Of a stretch of 64,000 bases of DNA, positions 29,800 to 39,400 are shown in pieces. Position numbers and translations under genes: made by a program. The stretch covers positions 62,001 through 126,000 of the forward strand of contig NZ_SLWB01000005.1 of NCBI RefSeq assembly GCF_004340205.1, given 5' to 3'. This DNA is from Acetobacteroides hydrogenigenes (lineage in GTDB: Bacteria > Bacteroidota > Bacteroidia > Bacteroidales > ZOR0009). Position 1 is the first letter of the stretch; each line of letters begins with the position of its first letter. The notes beneath the pieces are model-generated. The model did no database searches. It saw nothing but the letters and a program-made list of their open reading frames with translations, and had not been told where the DNA came from.

Positions 29800-31431
29800 T
29801 TAAAAGTTTGAAGATCCAGCATTAGTATCCCACCAAAGCATTGTGGCTGGAGAATCTTTTGCTCCTTTTAGTAGCTTAACAGCTTTTTCCACCTCTGCTT
29901 TATTGGTATTATACTCATCCTGTGGGAAGCGAAGCCTACGAATCATTACAGTAGAGCTGATTTCTCCGTTGCTGTTGTTCTCAACAATAGGGAATAACTT
30001 TGGATATCCAGTTCTACGGAACTCAGCCCAAGCCTCACCCCCTTCAGGGAACATTGCAATCCACTTTTGGGTAATAATCTTTTCTAACTTTACCTCGTTA
30101 GAAGCGCTTTCGTCCCATTTAACTGTAACCTTTGATGCTGCAGGAGCATTATATTTAGGATTCTTATAGTCCACATAGTTTGCAGGAATGCTTACTGCAT
30201 CGTCAAGATACTTAGCTGCTCCGGAAACATCCCATTGTCCCATAGATGTTTCAACTCCCGATTGGTAAAGTTGAGCGGGTGTTCCTCCCATGTTGCTCCA
30301 GCCTCTTAGGGCTCCTTCGGCTCTAAGGAAGTACACTTCAGCAGCGGTCATCAGCGTAACTGGAGTAACATATCTATTGTTCATGTTAAATATTTCTCCA
30401 ACATTCGAATACTTAACACGAAGTTCCTTGCTAGTCATGTAAATACCTTGGCGTATACCACGATACTTGCCATTAATGTTTGGATCAGAGTCTGTGGCTT
30501 TTGCAAAATACCTTTCAATACGAGGATCATTCAAACCTGAAAGAATAGATTCCATATCAGCGCTCATTCTAGAGTCGTTGTAGTCGTATGCAACAATCGT
30601 AAGAGGATGGCCCATATTTACGGTAGGTACATTTATATTTTGGCTATTCCTTTCAATAACACCGTACGGGTTGGTCATCGCCTTTTCACCTTCCATCTTT
30701 GCCTTTGCAGGATTTACCTTTGAGATACGAACTGCAAGACGAAGTCGTAAAGAGTTTGCCCACTGAATCCATTTCTTATAGTCACCCTTATAGATAAGAT
30801 CGGCAGCACCTAATCGATTAACCGAACTCTCTGGTCCACTTAAGTGTGCATTTAAGTACTCTACTGCCTGATCGAGTTCCGAGAAAAACTGATTGTATAT
30901 TGCCTCTTGTGAATCATACTCCGAGCTAACCGATCCCGAACCATATTTCGAGTAAGGAATAGGGCCGTAAAGGTCTGTGCAACGATGCATTCCTTCTACC
31001 TTTAGAATTAGAGCAACGGCATACACATCCAAGAACTTCTTTTGATCAAAGGTTAACTTTTTCACATTTAGCCAAGGCTTCATAATGTTGTTATTGTACA
31101 GGCCAAATGCAAACCCGTTCCAACCTTCCATCATGAAATAGTTGATGTTGTTCTTATCGTTATTGTATGGAGTTGGAGGGGTTAAGTAGCCTCCAAAAAG
31201 GTCGCTATTCAAGTTCTGAGCTATTTGCCACTCCCAGTTTCCTCCACTATTGTTATAGTAAATCGACTGCTCCATCTGAGGGAAATATGCTTTGAGATAA
31301 ATCCAGTCGGCTTGTTTAAGATCGTCTGTTACAGCATATGGATTACGGTTGTAATCATCAAAGCTATCGGTGCAGCTACTAAAGCTAACTAGGAGAGTAG
31401 CTAGTGCTATTAAGTATTTTAATTTATTCAT
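29800..31431 (-). CDS. SusD/RagB family outer-membrane lipoprotein (first pair)
   Basis: A surface glycan-binding partner of the preceding SusC. The lipoprotein signal ends in S-F-S-S-C at residue 20. Family blocks are Y-G-P-I-P-Y-S-K-Y-G, W-I-Q-W-A-N-S-L-R-L-R-L-A-V-R, R-A-E-G-A-L-R-G-W and W-A-E-F-R-R-T-G-Y-P. Length 543 aa is normal for SusD-like_2 proteins. It begins 11 bp after susC and ends before a long stem-loop. It resembles the second SusD throughout. Confidence 0.95.
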   Translation of the reverse strand: MNKLKYLIALATLLVSFSSCTDSFDDYNRNPYAVTDDLKQADWIYLKAYFPQMEQSIYYNNSGGNWEWQIAQNLNSDLFGGYLTPPTPYNNDKNNINYFMMEGWNGFAFGLYNNNIMKPWLNVKKLTFDQKKFLDVYAVALILKVEGMHRCTDLYGPIPYSKYGSGSVSSEYDSQEAIYNQFFSELDQAVEYLNAHLSGPESSVNRLGAADLIYKGDYKKWIQWANSLRLRLAVRISKVNPAKAKMEGEKAMTNPYGVIERNSQNINVPTVNMGHPLTIVAYDYNDSRMSADMESILSGLNDPRIERYFAKATDSDPNINGKYRGIRQGIYMTSKELRVKYSNVGEIFNMNNRYVTPVTLMTAAEVYFLRAEGALRGWSNMGGTPAQLYQSGVETSMGQWDVSGAAKYLDDAVSIPANYVDYKNPKYNAPAASKVTVKWDESASNEVKLEKIITQKWIAMFPEGGEAWAEFRRTGYPKLFPIVENNSNGEISSTVMIRRLRFPQDEYNTNKAEVEKAVKLLKGAKDSPATMLWWDTNAGSSNF

Positions 31432-31442
31432 CTTCGTTCTTT

Positions 31443-34400
31443 TTAAAAGTTTACATTCAAGCTAAAGCCAATACTTCTTGTGGTAGGTAAACCGAAGTTA
31501 TCTGCATTAGATCCACCATTTCCTGATGTTGTCAAGATGTTATCGGGATCATATGGAGCATCCTTATAAATAAAGAACAGATTTCTACCTACTAGAGAAA
31601 GACGAACTCCGCTTACAACTTTCAGCTTGCTTACAACAGATTGGGGTAGCATATACGAAAGAGAGAGTTCTCTTAGCCTGAAGTTCGTGGCTTTGTATAC
31701 GTTTATCTCGCCTATTGGTGCAGTTTTGTAGTAGGTTTGGGCGTCAATCTTGCCATCAAAGTTAGAAGACGTTGTTACATCTGCCTTTCCGGTTTCTTTA
31801 ACAACGGTATTCAGTACGCCGGTGATGTGTACTCCTTCGTTATCTCTTGCATCAGCAGTAACCTCGCTACGTCCTGCACCATCTAGGAAGTTTTGAGTCA
31901 AGGAAACAACGTTACCACCAACTCTTCCATCAACAAGTAGGCCTAGCGATACGTTCTTATATGTGAACTCGTTCTTGAAACCAAGCATGTACTTTGGATT
32001 TACGCTGCCTATCTTTTCTTCTGAATTGCTTTGAGATAGCTGTAAGCTTCCTTCGTTACCATTCTCAATTACCTTGGTCACAATGATTCTACCTTCGCTA
32101 TCGCGTTTTAGTCGCTTTGCATACATAAGTCCCCACTCTTCGCCTTCATAGAGCCTGAACTTAAATCCGGCATTGCTCAACTCAAATCCGTTGTCCTTAT
32201 ATTGGCTTGGTAGAGAAATAATCTTATTGGTATTAAAGGATAGGTTTACAAAGCCATCCCAACTAAAATCGTTGGTTTTAACAGGGGTAAAGCCTAGCGT
32301 AAACTCCATTCCTCTATTACGAACTTCTCCTGCATTGATGTAGTACTTAGAGAATCCAGACCCCGATGTGTTATCTACCAAGAAGTATTGGTTCTTAGTA
32401 TTTGTTTGATAAGCAGACATGTCAAACGACAACCTGTTGTTGAGAATGCGAAGAGTTAAACCTCCTTCAATAGAAGTCGAGCGTTCTGGTTTTAGATCGG
32501 TAAATGGCTTAACCGTATTAGCTTCAATAATGCCTCCATTGTTAATCTTATCGGCAGGCTCAGTTAGCCCCCAAGGCATATCGTTACCAACTTGGGTCCA
32601 AGAAAAGCGCATTTTACCGAAGTCTAACCATTCTGGATTTAGGTTCATATTCTTCAGTAGCTGAGAGAAAATTAGAGAAGCCCCAACAGAAGGATAGAAG
32701 TAGCTTCTGTTTTTTGCAGGAAGCGTCGAAGACCAGTCGTTTCGACCGGTAACATCAAGATATGCAACATCAGCATAACCTAACGATACAGTACCAAAAA
32801 CAGACTGCAGCTGCTTGTGCTCTTTTTTATTAGTTGCATTTCCTTTACCTACAAAGTTTCGGAGATCAAATAGGTTTGGAATAGCAAGGTCGCCTAGGTC
32901 GTTATTTACAACATACAACTTGGTGTCATTAACGCTAGAACCAAGCGTAGCATTTACGGAGAACTTATTAATTTCTTTATTTAGCGATAGTAGCACATCG
33001 CCGTAAGCTTGGGTATTTGAATTTGTTTCGTAGTTATAGCGACCTCCACGACCTGCAATGGTTTCGATACCCGAATAAACCTTACGCTCGCTTAAAAGAT
33101 TTGTTTTATCGTAGCTACCTCTAATTTGTAAATTTAACCAATCGGTGAAGTTGAACTTAACGTTTGCTTTAGTAATAACCTTATCTACTCCAACAGTGTA
33201 TATATGTCTATTTACTAACCAGTATGGGTTCTTATTTATATCGCGTTCGTGGATCCAATTTTGCTTCATTAATCCATTTCTACTTGGATCAGGAATTTCG
33301 TAGGTGTCCTTATACTTGTTGAATTCGGATGTTCCTTCTGGATATAAGTATAGACCAACTAAGGGGTTAAAGTATTGACCAGGAGCTGCGGGTGCATTGT
33401 CGATATCCTGCTTTGTTAATGCAATGCTTCCATCAACTTCAACAAACTTATTGAAGAAGGTAGAGGTGTTCCTTAAGCTAAAGTTATGCTTAGTAAACTC
33501 ATTCTTTGGAACAATACCCGAAGCAGAGGTGTTTTGGTACGAAATGAAGTTTTGAGAAGTTTTATTTCCACCACTAATTGAGATTCCGTTTTGGTACATA
33601 ACTCCTGTATTGAAGAAGTCTTCTACGAAAGAGTTGCTCAAATCTTCATTTGTTCTTTTAGCACCCCATGCATCGTTGGTTTGATTCTTCTTTCCATCAA
33701 CCCCCATGGTATACCTATCCTGAAACTTGTAGGTCAAATAGGGAATATCTGTTTGTATTGTAGAGGTAAAGCTTACGGCTGTTTTATCGGAAGCACCACG
33801 TTTAGTTGTAATTACTATTACACCATTTGAGGCTTGACTTCCGTACAATGCAGCTGCAGTTGCTCCTTTCAAAACGTTGATACTTTCAATATCGTCTGGA
33901 TTAATACCAGCAAGGCCACCTCCTGCATCAACTCCACCTCCGTAGCCACCTTCGGCTCCAGTTTGAGAGAAGTTTCCGCTACTAATTGGGGTACCATCAA
34001 CGACATATAGAGGTTGGTTATTACCCTGAATTGATCGGTTACCACGAAGTACGATCTTTACAGAGCTACCAACTCCCGAGCCAGAGCTTGATACCTGCAT
34101 ACCCGAGGTCTTTCCTGCCAGGTTCCCCAAAAAGTTTGAAGAAGGAACAGCCGTTAGCTCCTTACCCGATAGCTTTTGCGTTGCGTAGGCCAAGCTCTTT
34201 TCCGAACGCTTAATACCCATTGCTGTTACAACTACCTCGTCGATTCCTACGCTTTGGTTTTCTAGAACAACCTCAAAGTAGGTTTTGCCGTTTAATGGTA
34301 ACATTAAGGTTTTCATTCCCACGAATGAAAACTGAAGAACTGCGTTTTCGTTTGTAACCTTTAGGGTAAATTTTCCATCAACATCTGTTGTTGTGCCTGA

Positions 34401-34544
34401 TGTTGTTCCCTTCTGTGCTACCGACACGCCAGGAATTAAATTCCCATTGAGATCTTTTACAGTACCACTTACTTTTATTTGTCCCATTGCACTGGACAAA
34501 AAAGCAAGTAGTACAAACAGAATAAGACTAGCTTTTTTCTTCAT
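31443..34544 (-). CDS. SusC/RagA TonB-dependent transporter without STN domain (first pair)
   Basis: An outer-membrane TonB-dependent glycan importer of 1,033 aa. Signal peptide (A-F-L-S-S-A-M-G-Q), carboxypeptidase-like domain (about 22-100, with T-T-S-G-T-T-T-D-V-D-G-K-F), plug (about 105-240, with V-D-G-T-P-I-S-S and A-A-L-Y-G-S-Q-A-S-N-G-V) and barrel ending in G-F-S-L-N-V-N-F. It lacks the STN domain of the second SusC, so it is unlikely to signal to FecR directly. It is the first receptor gene after fecR, which suggests that the sigma factor drives it. Confidence 0.96.
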   Translation of the reverse strand: MKKKASLILFVLLAFLSSAMGQIKVSGTVKDLNGNLIPGVSVAQKGTTSGTTTDVDGKFTLKVTNENAVLQFSFVGMKTLMLPLNGKTYFEVVLENQSVGIDEVVVTAMGIKRSEKSLAYATQKLSGKELTAVPSSNFLGNLAGKTSGMQVSSSGSGVGSSVKIVLRGNRSIQGNNQPLYVVDGTPISSGNFSQTGAEGGYGGGVDAGGGLAGINPDDIESINVLKGATAAALYGSQASNGVIVITTKRGASDKTAVSFTSTIQTDIPYLTYKFQDRYTMGVDGKKNQTNDAWGAKRTNEDLSNSFVEDFFNTGVMYQNGISISGGNKTSQNFISYQNTSASGIVPKNEFTKHNFSLRNTSTFFNKFVEVDGSIALTKQDIDNAPAAPGQYFNPLVGLYLYPEGTSEFNKYKDTYEIPDPSRNGLMKQNWIHERDINKNPYWLVNRHIYTVGVDKVITKANVKFNFTDWLNLQIRGSYDKTNLLSERKVYSGIETIAGRGGRYNYETNSNTQAYGDVLLSLNKEINKFSVNATLGSSVNDTKLYVVNNDLGDLAIPNLFDLRNFVGKGNATNKKEHKQLQSVFGTVSLGYADVAYLDVTGRNDWSSTLPAKNRSYFYPSVGASLIFSQLLKNMNLNPEWLDFGKMRFSWTQVGNDMPWGLTEPADKINNGGIIEANTVKPFTDLKPERSTSIEGGLTLRILNNRLSFDMSAYQTNTKNQYFLVDNTSGSGFSKYYINAGEVRNRGMEFTLGFTPVKTNDFSWDGFVNLSFNTNKIISLPSQYKDNGFELSNAGFKFRLYEGEEWGLMYAKRLKRDSEGRIIVTKVIENGNEGSLQLSQSNSEEKIGSVNPKYMLGFKNEFTYKNVSLGLLVDGRVGGNVVSLTQNFLDGAGRSEVTADARDNEGVHITGVLNTVVKETGKADVTTSSNFDGKIDAQTYYKTAPIGEINVYKATNFRLRELSLSYMLPQSVVSKLKVVSGVRLSLVGRNLFFIYKDAPYDPDNILTTSGNGGSNADNFGLPTTRSIGFSLNVNF

Positions 34545-34784
34545 AACGGTGTTGTTGTTTGATTAACAATAGTACAAATGGCGCATAAGCCACCCGTATA
34601 GCATTACGTATGTAGCTACATATCATTGTATTAACAATAAGCAAAGTGTTGGCTTAGGAGCGAATCCGAATGATTACCCCCTCAAAGAATCCTGATGTCG
34701 TTTTCGTGCTTCCATAGATTAAGTTCTCTCTTTTAAATTCGACACTGCTCTGTAAAAAACTATACTGCAACTATTTTATGCAGC

Positions 34785-35777
34785 TTATTTTCGGCCAGGT
34801 TTAAAAAGGTATACGGTCTTACTTTTTATCGAATAATCAATGCTTCGGGTCATCTTTAGGATTGACAATATTTTGTCTAAACCTTCATCTTTATAGAAGT
34901 CGCAGGTAAAGCGTTCTTTCTTTAAGCTGTTATCGAGAAACACAAACCTTACTCCGTAGTGCTTTTCGAGAGTTAAGGCTATTTCGAGCAGCGTAGTTTG
35001 CTCGAAATGGAACTTACCCCTTATCCAAATAGGATACTTTTGATTCGAAACAGATGAGTAGGTGACCACTTTTGTTTTGGTATCTACCTCAATTCTATTC
35101 CCCGGAGTAAGCTTATGCTCTCCATTTCCTGCATTAGGCACATTCACCGAAACAGAACCGCTGTATAATGTTGTTGTCACCAGCTCGTCTTCCAATCTAG
35201 CCTTTACGTTGAACTCCGTTCCGTATACCCTTGTCTCTACATTTTTACTGTTTACGACAAACTGTGATCGCTTGTCTTTTGCAACCTTAAAGTATGCCTC
35301 TCCGGTAAGGAGCACATTTCTTTTGGAAGAAAACATCGAGGTTGTATATGTCAACTTCGACGACGAGTTTACCCAGACCTTAGAACCATCGGGCAATAGA
35401 ACCTGAGATTGCTCTCCTGCATCGGTAATTACCGTATATTCCGATTGTTTGTTAACTGCTATCAAAAAAATTGCACTAGTCACCACTATTCCAATAAAGA
35501 ATGCGGCAACGGCGGCAACCTTACTTGTCCATAGCTTTAGGGTTTTAGTTTTACGCCTATTCTTTTCAAGTAGCGCCTTAAATTCTTTTAGCGACTTTTC
35601 AACGTCTACGCTTTCCATATCGTCTAATCGATCGCCGATAAAAACTGTATAGTAAAGCTGCTCTAGCAGCTTCTTATTTTCGGGGGACTCGTTATACCAA
35701 CTTTCTACTTCTGCATTTTCAAGGTTATTGGTATTCCCTCTTAAGTAGCGAAGAAGTAAACCTTCATCTATTCTCAT
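34785..35777 (-). CDS. FecR family anti-sigma factor
   Basis: An inner-membrane anti-sigma regulator of 330 aa. It has an N-terminal cytoplasmic sigma-binding helix region (1 to about 80), one transmembrane segment (about 88-110), a FecR domain (about 115-215, with D-A-G-E-Q-S-Q-V-L-L-P-D-G-S), and a C-terminal DUF4974/STN-like domain (about 250-325). It is expected to hold the ECF sigma factor inactive until the STN-bearing SusC signals glycan uptake. Unusually, it is divergent from the sigma gene (161 bp between starts) instead of following it on the same strand. Confidence 0.95.
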   Translation of the reverse strand: MRIDEGLLLRYLRGNTNNLENAEVESWYNESPENKKLLEQLYYTVFIGDRLDDMESVDVEKSLKEFKALLEKNRRKTKTLKLWTSKVAAVAAFFIGIVVTSAIFLIAVNKQSEYTVITDAGEQSQVLLPDGSKVWVNSSSKLTYTTSMFSSKRNVLLTGEAYFKVAKDKRSQFVVNSKNVETRVYGTEFNVKARLEDELVTTTLYSGSVSVNVPNAGNGEHKLTPGNRIEVDTKTKVVTYSSVSNQKYPIWIRGKFHFEQTTLLEIALTLEKHYGVRFVFLDNSLKKERFTCDFYKDEGLDKILSILKMTRSIDYSIKSKTVYLFKPGRK

Positions 35778-35938
35778 ACAATTTTCGACTAATCACTGAT
35801 TATACATTTGGAGAAGACATCATACTAACGCATTTAGGTAATATTAAGCCTATTTAAGTGTTGTGTTTTTGATTTTCTATTTAGTTAGCCTTTTTTTGCA
35901 CTTATTATTGTGTCAATAATAGGAAAAATGTTGTTCCA

Positions 35939-36532
35939 ATGGAAGAGAACTCGCAACTAAAAGATATTTCGGATAATCGGAAGATCGTCGAGATGCTACG
36001 TAATAACGACGAGGAGAGCTTCGATGCGGTATATCGGTACTACTTCCAGAAGCTATTTGCATTTGCCTGCCAATATTTAAGCCGCGACGAAGCTGAAGAG
36101 GTTGTTCAGGAAACAATGGTATGGCTATGGGAAAATAGAGATAAGCTAATAGCCGAGCTTAACCTTAAGACGCTTCTATTTACCATCGTTAAGAATAAAT
36201 CGCTCAATAAGATATCGCACCAAAAGGTAAAGCAAAAGGTTCATCAGGAGATTGTAGAAAAGTTTGATGAGCAATTTTCTTCTCCCGATTTCTACCTCGA
36301 GACGGAGCTATTTGAGCTTTACCAGGAAGCGCTTAAAAAGGTTCCCGAAGAGTTTCGTAAAACCTACGAAATGCATAGGAATGGAAACCTCACCCATAAG
36401 GAGATTGCCGAAAAGCTGAACGTTTCTCCGCAGCTGGTAAACTACCACATCGGACAGGTTCTTAAGATACTTCGTGCAGAGCTAAAAGACTATCTACCAA
36501 TTATGGTGGCCCTTGGAATAATTAAGCTTTGA
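35939..36532 (+). CDS. ECF-type RNA polymerase sigma-70 factor
   Basis: A regulator of the adjoining SusCD locus, 197 aa. Region 2 is at about 25-95 (Y-R-Y-Y-F-Q-K-L-F-A-F-A, then E-A-E-E-V-V-Q-E-T) and region 4 at about 125-185, with the helix-turn-helix G-N-L-T-H-K-E-I-A-E-K-L-N-V-S. The length and layout fit the Bacteroidota family of ECF factors encoded with FecR proteins. It is transcribed away from fecR and has no + strand partner downstream, only repeats. Confidence 0.95.
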   Translation: MEENSQLKDISDNRKIVEMLRNNDEESFDAVYRYYFQKLFAFACQYLSRDEAEEVVQETMVWLWENRDKLIAELNLKTLLFTIVKNKSLNKISHQKVKQKVHQEIVEKFDEQFSSPDFYLETELFELYQEALKKVPEEFRKTYEMHRNGNLTHKEIAEKLNVSPQLVNYHIGQVLKILRAELKDYLPIMVALGIIKL

Positions 36533-36584
36533 TGGTTACTTTAGAAGGTAAAAGAAGTTATTTCAGAAGTGGAGCGTAGCAACA

Positions 36585-36640
36585 TACTGCCATAGCGGGA
36601 TTAAAGGAATTAAAGGGACTAAAGAATGACGGAGAAACAG
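36585..36640. repeat. Dispersed repeat shared with 61,270 region
   Basis: A stretch reading roughly GGAGCGTAGCAACATactGCC then ATAGCGGGATTAAAG recurs near 61,268-61,310 as GGCGCGAAGCGACATcccGCC then TTAGCGGGATCAAAG. It lies downstream of the sigma factor gene. Confidence 0.55.
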
Positions 36641-36716
36641 CTATCCCTTATAATCTCTTCTTTTGCTAAAGAAGCTATTCAACCACTTCGTGGTTGCTTC
36701 CTTCTCGTCCTCATTT

Positions 36717-36882
36717 CCCCGAGTTGCACTCGGGGCTATTCACATTGAAGCCCATAAGGGCTTCTAATCGAAATCAAGAAGCAATACTCCCGCTATCTTC
36801 ATCAATTAATGCAACTATTATAAGCTGACGAATAGCAATCCTGAAAGGATTGAATATGAATAGCCCCGTATGCAATGCGGGG
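36717..36882. repeat. Inverted REP pair (REPIN-like)
   Basis: CCCCGAGTTGCACTCGGGG with CTATTCA (36717-36742) is matched in opposite orientation by TGAATAG with CCCCGTATGCAATGCGGGG (36857-36882). Smaller palindromes sit beside them (CCACTTCGTGG, GAAGCCCATAAGGGCTTC, AATCCTGAAAGGATT). The stretch 36533-36965 otherwise holds no gene. Confidence 0.8.
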
Positions 36883-36965
36883 AAACAGTAGGCAATGCTA
36901 CAACAACCGCAAAGGGGGTGAATGTTGAAATAAAAAAGAGGAACCACACCAACAGAATATTAACC

Positions 36966-36995
36966 AAAAAAAGGGAGGCATTTGCCTCCCTTTTT
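36966..36995 (-). terminator. Terminator of the second GH92 gene
   Basis: The stem GGGAGGC/GCCTCCC with a 4-base loop, flanked by A- and T-runs, directly abuts the stop codon of the - strand GH92 gene. Confidence 0.88.
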
Positions 36996-39266
36996 CTATT
37001 TCTTATCCATCGAGTAGGGTAAGTCTGAATTCTTGGTTCCCCTTGATGTGTTGGGCTTGTCGGCCATCTTTAGCTTAAGCGTGCCGCCGCCAACAATCTC
37101 CTTATGGGTAAGGAAGTTTCGCGTAAAGGGTTTGCCCGATAGCTGGGCGTTGTCGATGTAAACATTCTTCGCATCGTTGCCCTGCGCATCGATGGTAAAC
37201 TTCTTGCCGTTGGGTAGGCTGATGGTTGCCTTCTTGAATAGTGGCGATCCGAGCACATACTCGGGCTTTCCGGGGCATACGGGGTAGAAGCCCATCGCCG
37301 AAAAGACGTACCATGCCGAGGTTTGTCCGTTATCCTCGTCGCCGCAGTAGCCCTTGCTGCCCGAGTTGTAGAGTCGGTTCATTACGTTGCGTAGGTGGTA
37401 CTGCGCCTTCCAGGGTTCGCCTATGTGGTTGTAAAGGTAGATGGCGTGCTGAATGGGCTGGTTGCCGTGGGCGTACTGTCCCATGTTTAGGGCAACCATC
37501 TCGGCTATTTCGTGGATAACAAAACCGTAGGTTCCCACCTTGTAGGTGTTTGGTGCGGTAAATAGCGAGTCTAACCTTTTGCCCATCGCCTTGTGGCCAC
37601 CAAATAGCTGCGCCAATCCTTCGGGATTATGCATTACGCTCCAAGTCCAGTGCCACGAGCTTCCTTCGGTAAATGGTCCACCCCATTCTACTGCATCGAA
37701 AGGTTCAATCCACTTGCCGTTCTTATCCTTTCCGCGCACAAAACCTACGCTGGTATCGAATACGTTCTTGTAGTTATAGGCATACTTTTGGTACTCCCTC
37801 TGAACATCCTTACGTCCGATTGATCCGGCGAACTGCGATAAGCACCAGTCGGCATATGCGTACTCCAAAGTCTTGGCAGTAGACTCGTTGAAATCGGGGT
37901 AGGGGACATAACCCAGCTTAAAGTAGGCATCTGCGCCATTGCGTCCAACCGATGAGTGAGGCCCCTGAAATTTGGTTTGATGAATCATTGCCTCTAGGGT
38001 TTTCTTGGCATCGATGGTACGGATACCCTTCATCCAGGCATCGGTAAGGATGGAGATGGAGTTGTTCCCAATCATGCAGCCGCGATGTCCGGGGCTTGCC
38101 CACTCGGGAAGGAAGCCGCTCTCGTTGTAGGCGTTGATGATCGACTGGGTAATCTTTACCGAAACCTCGGGGTAAACCAAGGTAAAGAGCGGATGTACGG
38201 CGCGGAAGGTGTCCCAGAAGCCGTTATCGGTGTACATGTAGCCGCTATGTACCTTGCCATCGTATGGGCTGTAGTAGATGGGCTTGTTGCCCTTATCAAA
38301 CTCGAAGAATTGACGTGGGAAAAGCAGCACACGGTATAGGCACGAGTAGAATGTGCGCAGCTGCTCGTCGGTGCCGCCCTCTACCTTAATGCGATTCATG
38401 TAGGTGTTCCACTCTTTTGCGGCTTCGGCCTTAATGGAATCGAACGATTTGCCGGCAACCTCGCGGTCGAAGTTCCTCTGCGCCTGCTCGGGCGAGATAA
38501 ACGACGAGGCAACACGAACGATCAGCTCCTCGCCATCCTTAACATCGGGAACCACGTAGGCAAGGGTCTTCTTTCCCTCGGCCTCCATCTTACCCTCGGT
38601 AGCAACATTGTCGGTAGAGGTTCCACCGCTAACGATTGGCTTGTTGAGCTCGATGGTAAAGTAGTTGGCGAAGTTGGCAGGAACGTCTCCGCTATTATTC
38701 CTCACATATCCGGTGATGCGCTTACGATCCTTACTAATAGTTACGCCGCTGCCGCCATCGTAGGCATCTACCACTAGGTAGCGCTTTTGATTGGGGGCAA
38801 AGCGAATGCGGAAAATGGCTCCCCTCGTGGTGGCCGTCATCTCGGTAGATGTTCCATTGTCGAAGGTTACCTTAAAGTAGTTGGGCTGCGCCTTTAGGTT
38901 GCTGTGGCTATAGGCTGCGCCGCGCTCCTTGTCCGAGAGCTTCAGCTCGCCCGAAACGGGCATAATGGAAAAAGTTCCGTAGTCGTTAATCCATGGGCTG
39001 GGCTGATGGGTTTGGCGGAAGCCTCGTATCTCCTTGTCGGCATAGGAGTACATCCATCCGCTACGATTCTCGCCCGTTTGTGGGCTCCAGAAGTTCATTC
39101 CCCAAGGAACAGCCACCGCCGGGTAGGTGTTCCCGTACGAGAACTGGTAGGTCGATTCGGTTCCCATCAGCGTGTTGACGTAGGAGATGGGCTCCTGAGC
39201 AAATGCTCTTCCCGCTACCCCGAGTAGGAGAGGAGTGAGCAATGCTGCAACGGTTATTCTCTTCAT
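36996..39266 (-). CDS. GH92 family alpha-mannosidase (second)
   Basis: A secreted exo-alpha-mannosidase of 756 aa, signal peptide to about residue 23 (G-R-A-F-A-Q). GH92 signatures: Y-V-N-T-L-M-G-T, W-D-T-F-R-A-V-H, T-E-G-S-S-W-H-W-T-W with the general-acid Glu, and G-D-E-D-N-G-Q-T-S-A-W near residues 643-653. It has H-G-N-Q-P where the third GH92 has H-G-N-E-P, so linkage preference probably differs. It lies beyond the sigma factor gene as a separate unit with its own terminator. Base composition is markedly more GC-rich than the SusCD genes, which creates long meaningless antisense ORFs. Confidence 0.95.
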   Translation of the reverse strand: MKRITVAALLTPLLLGVAGRAFAQEPISYVNTLMGTESTYQFSYGNTYPAVAVPWGMNFWSPQTGENRSGWMYSYADKEIRGFRQTHQPSPWINDYGTFSIMPVSGELKLSDKERGAAYSHSNLKAQPNYFKVTFDNGTSTEMTATTRGAIFRIRFAPNQKRYLVVDAYDGGSGVTISKDRKRITGYVRNNSGDVPANFANYFTIELNKPIVSGGTSTDNVATEGKMEAEGKKTLAYVVPDVKDGEELIVRVASSFISPEQAQRNFDREVAGKSFDSIKAEAAKEWNTYMNRIKVEGGTDEQLRTFYSCLYRVLLFPRQFFEFDKGNKPIYYSPYDGKVHSGYMYTDNGFWDTFRAVHPLFTLVYPEVSVKITQSIINAYNESGFLPEWASPGHRGCMIGNNSISILTDAWMKGIRTIDAKKTLEAMIHQTKFQGPHSSVGRNGADAYFKLGYVPYPDFNESTAKTLEYAYADWCLSQFAGSIGRKDVQREYQKYAYNYKNVFDTSVGFVRGKDKNGKWIEPFDAVEWGGPFTEGSSWHWTWSVMHNPEGLAQLFGGHKAMGKRLDSLFTAPNTYKVGTYGFVIHEIAEMVALNMGQYAHGNQPIQHAIYLYNHIGEPWKAQYHLRNVMNRLYNSGSKGYCGDEDNGQTSAWYVFSAMGFYPVCPGKPEYVLGSPLFKKATISLPNGKKFTIDAQGNDAKNVYIDNAQLSGKPFTRNFLTHKEIVGGGTLKLKMADKPNTSRGTKNSDLPYSMDKK

Positions 39267-39400
39267 AAGTCTGTGTTTGATAATATTTGATAATAGTAGT
39301 GATCAATTGGTCGATGTAAAGCTATGTTAGTCGAAGGCTATAATCCATAGCCTGCAAATTAAACCATTTTCTCAAAGCCTAAATGCATAATCATGGCTGA

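Noticed and set aside
37000-39260. Long + strand ORFs opposite the GH92 genes (also at 17.0-18.7 kb and 41.2-41.9 kb)
   Set aside because: They are antisense shadows of GC-richer, well-supported GH92 genes on the other strand.
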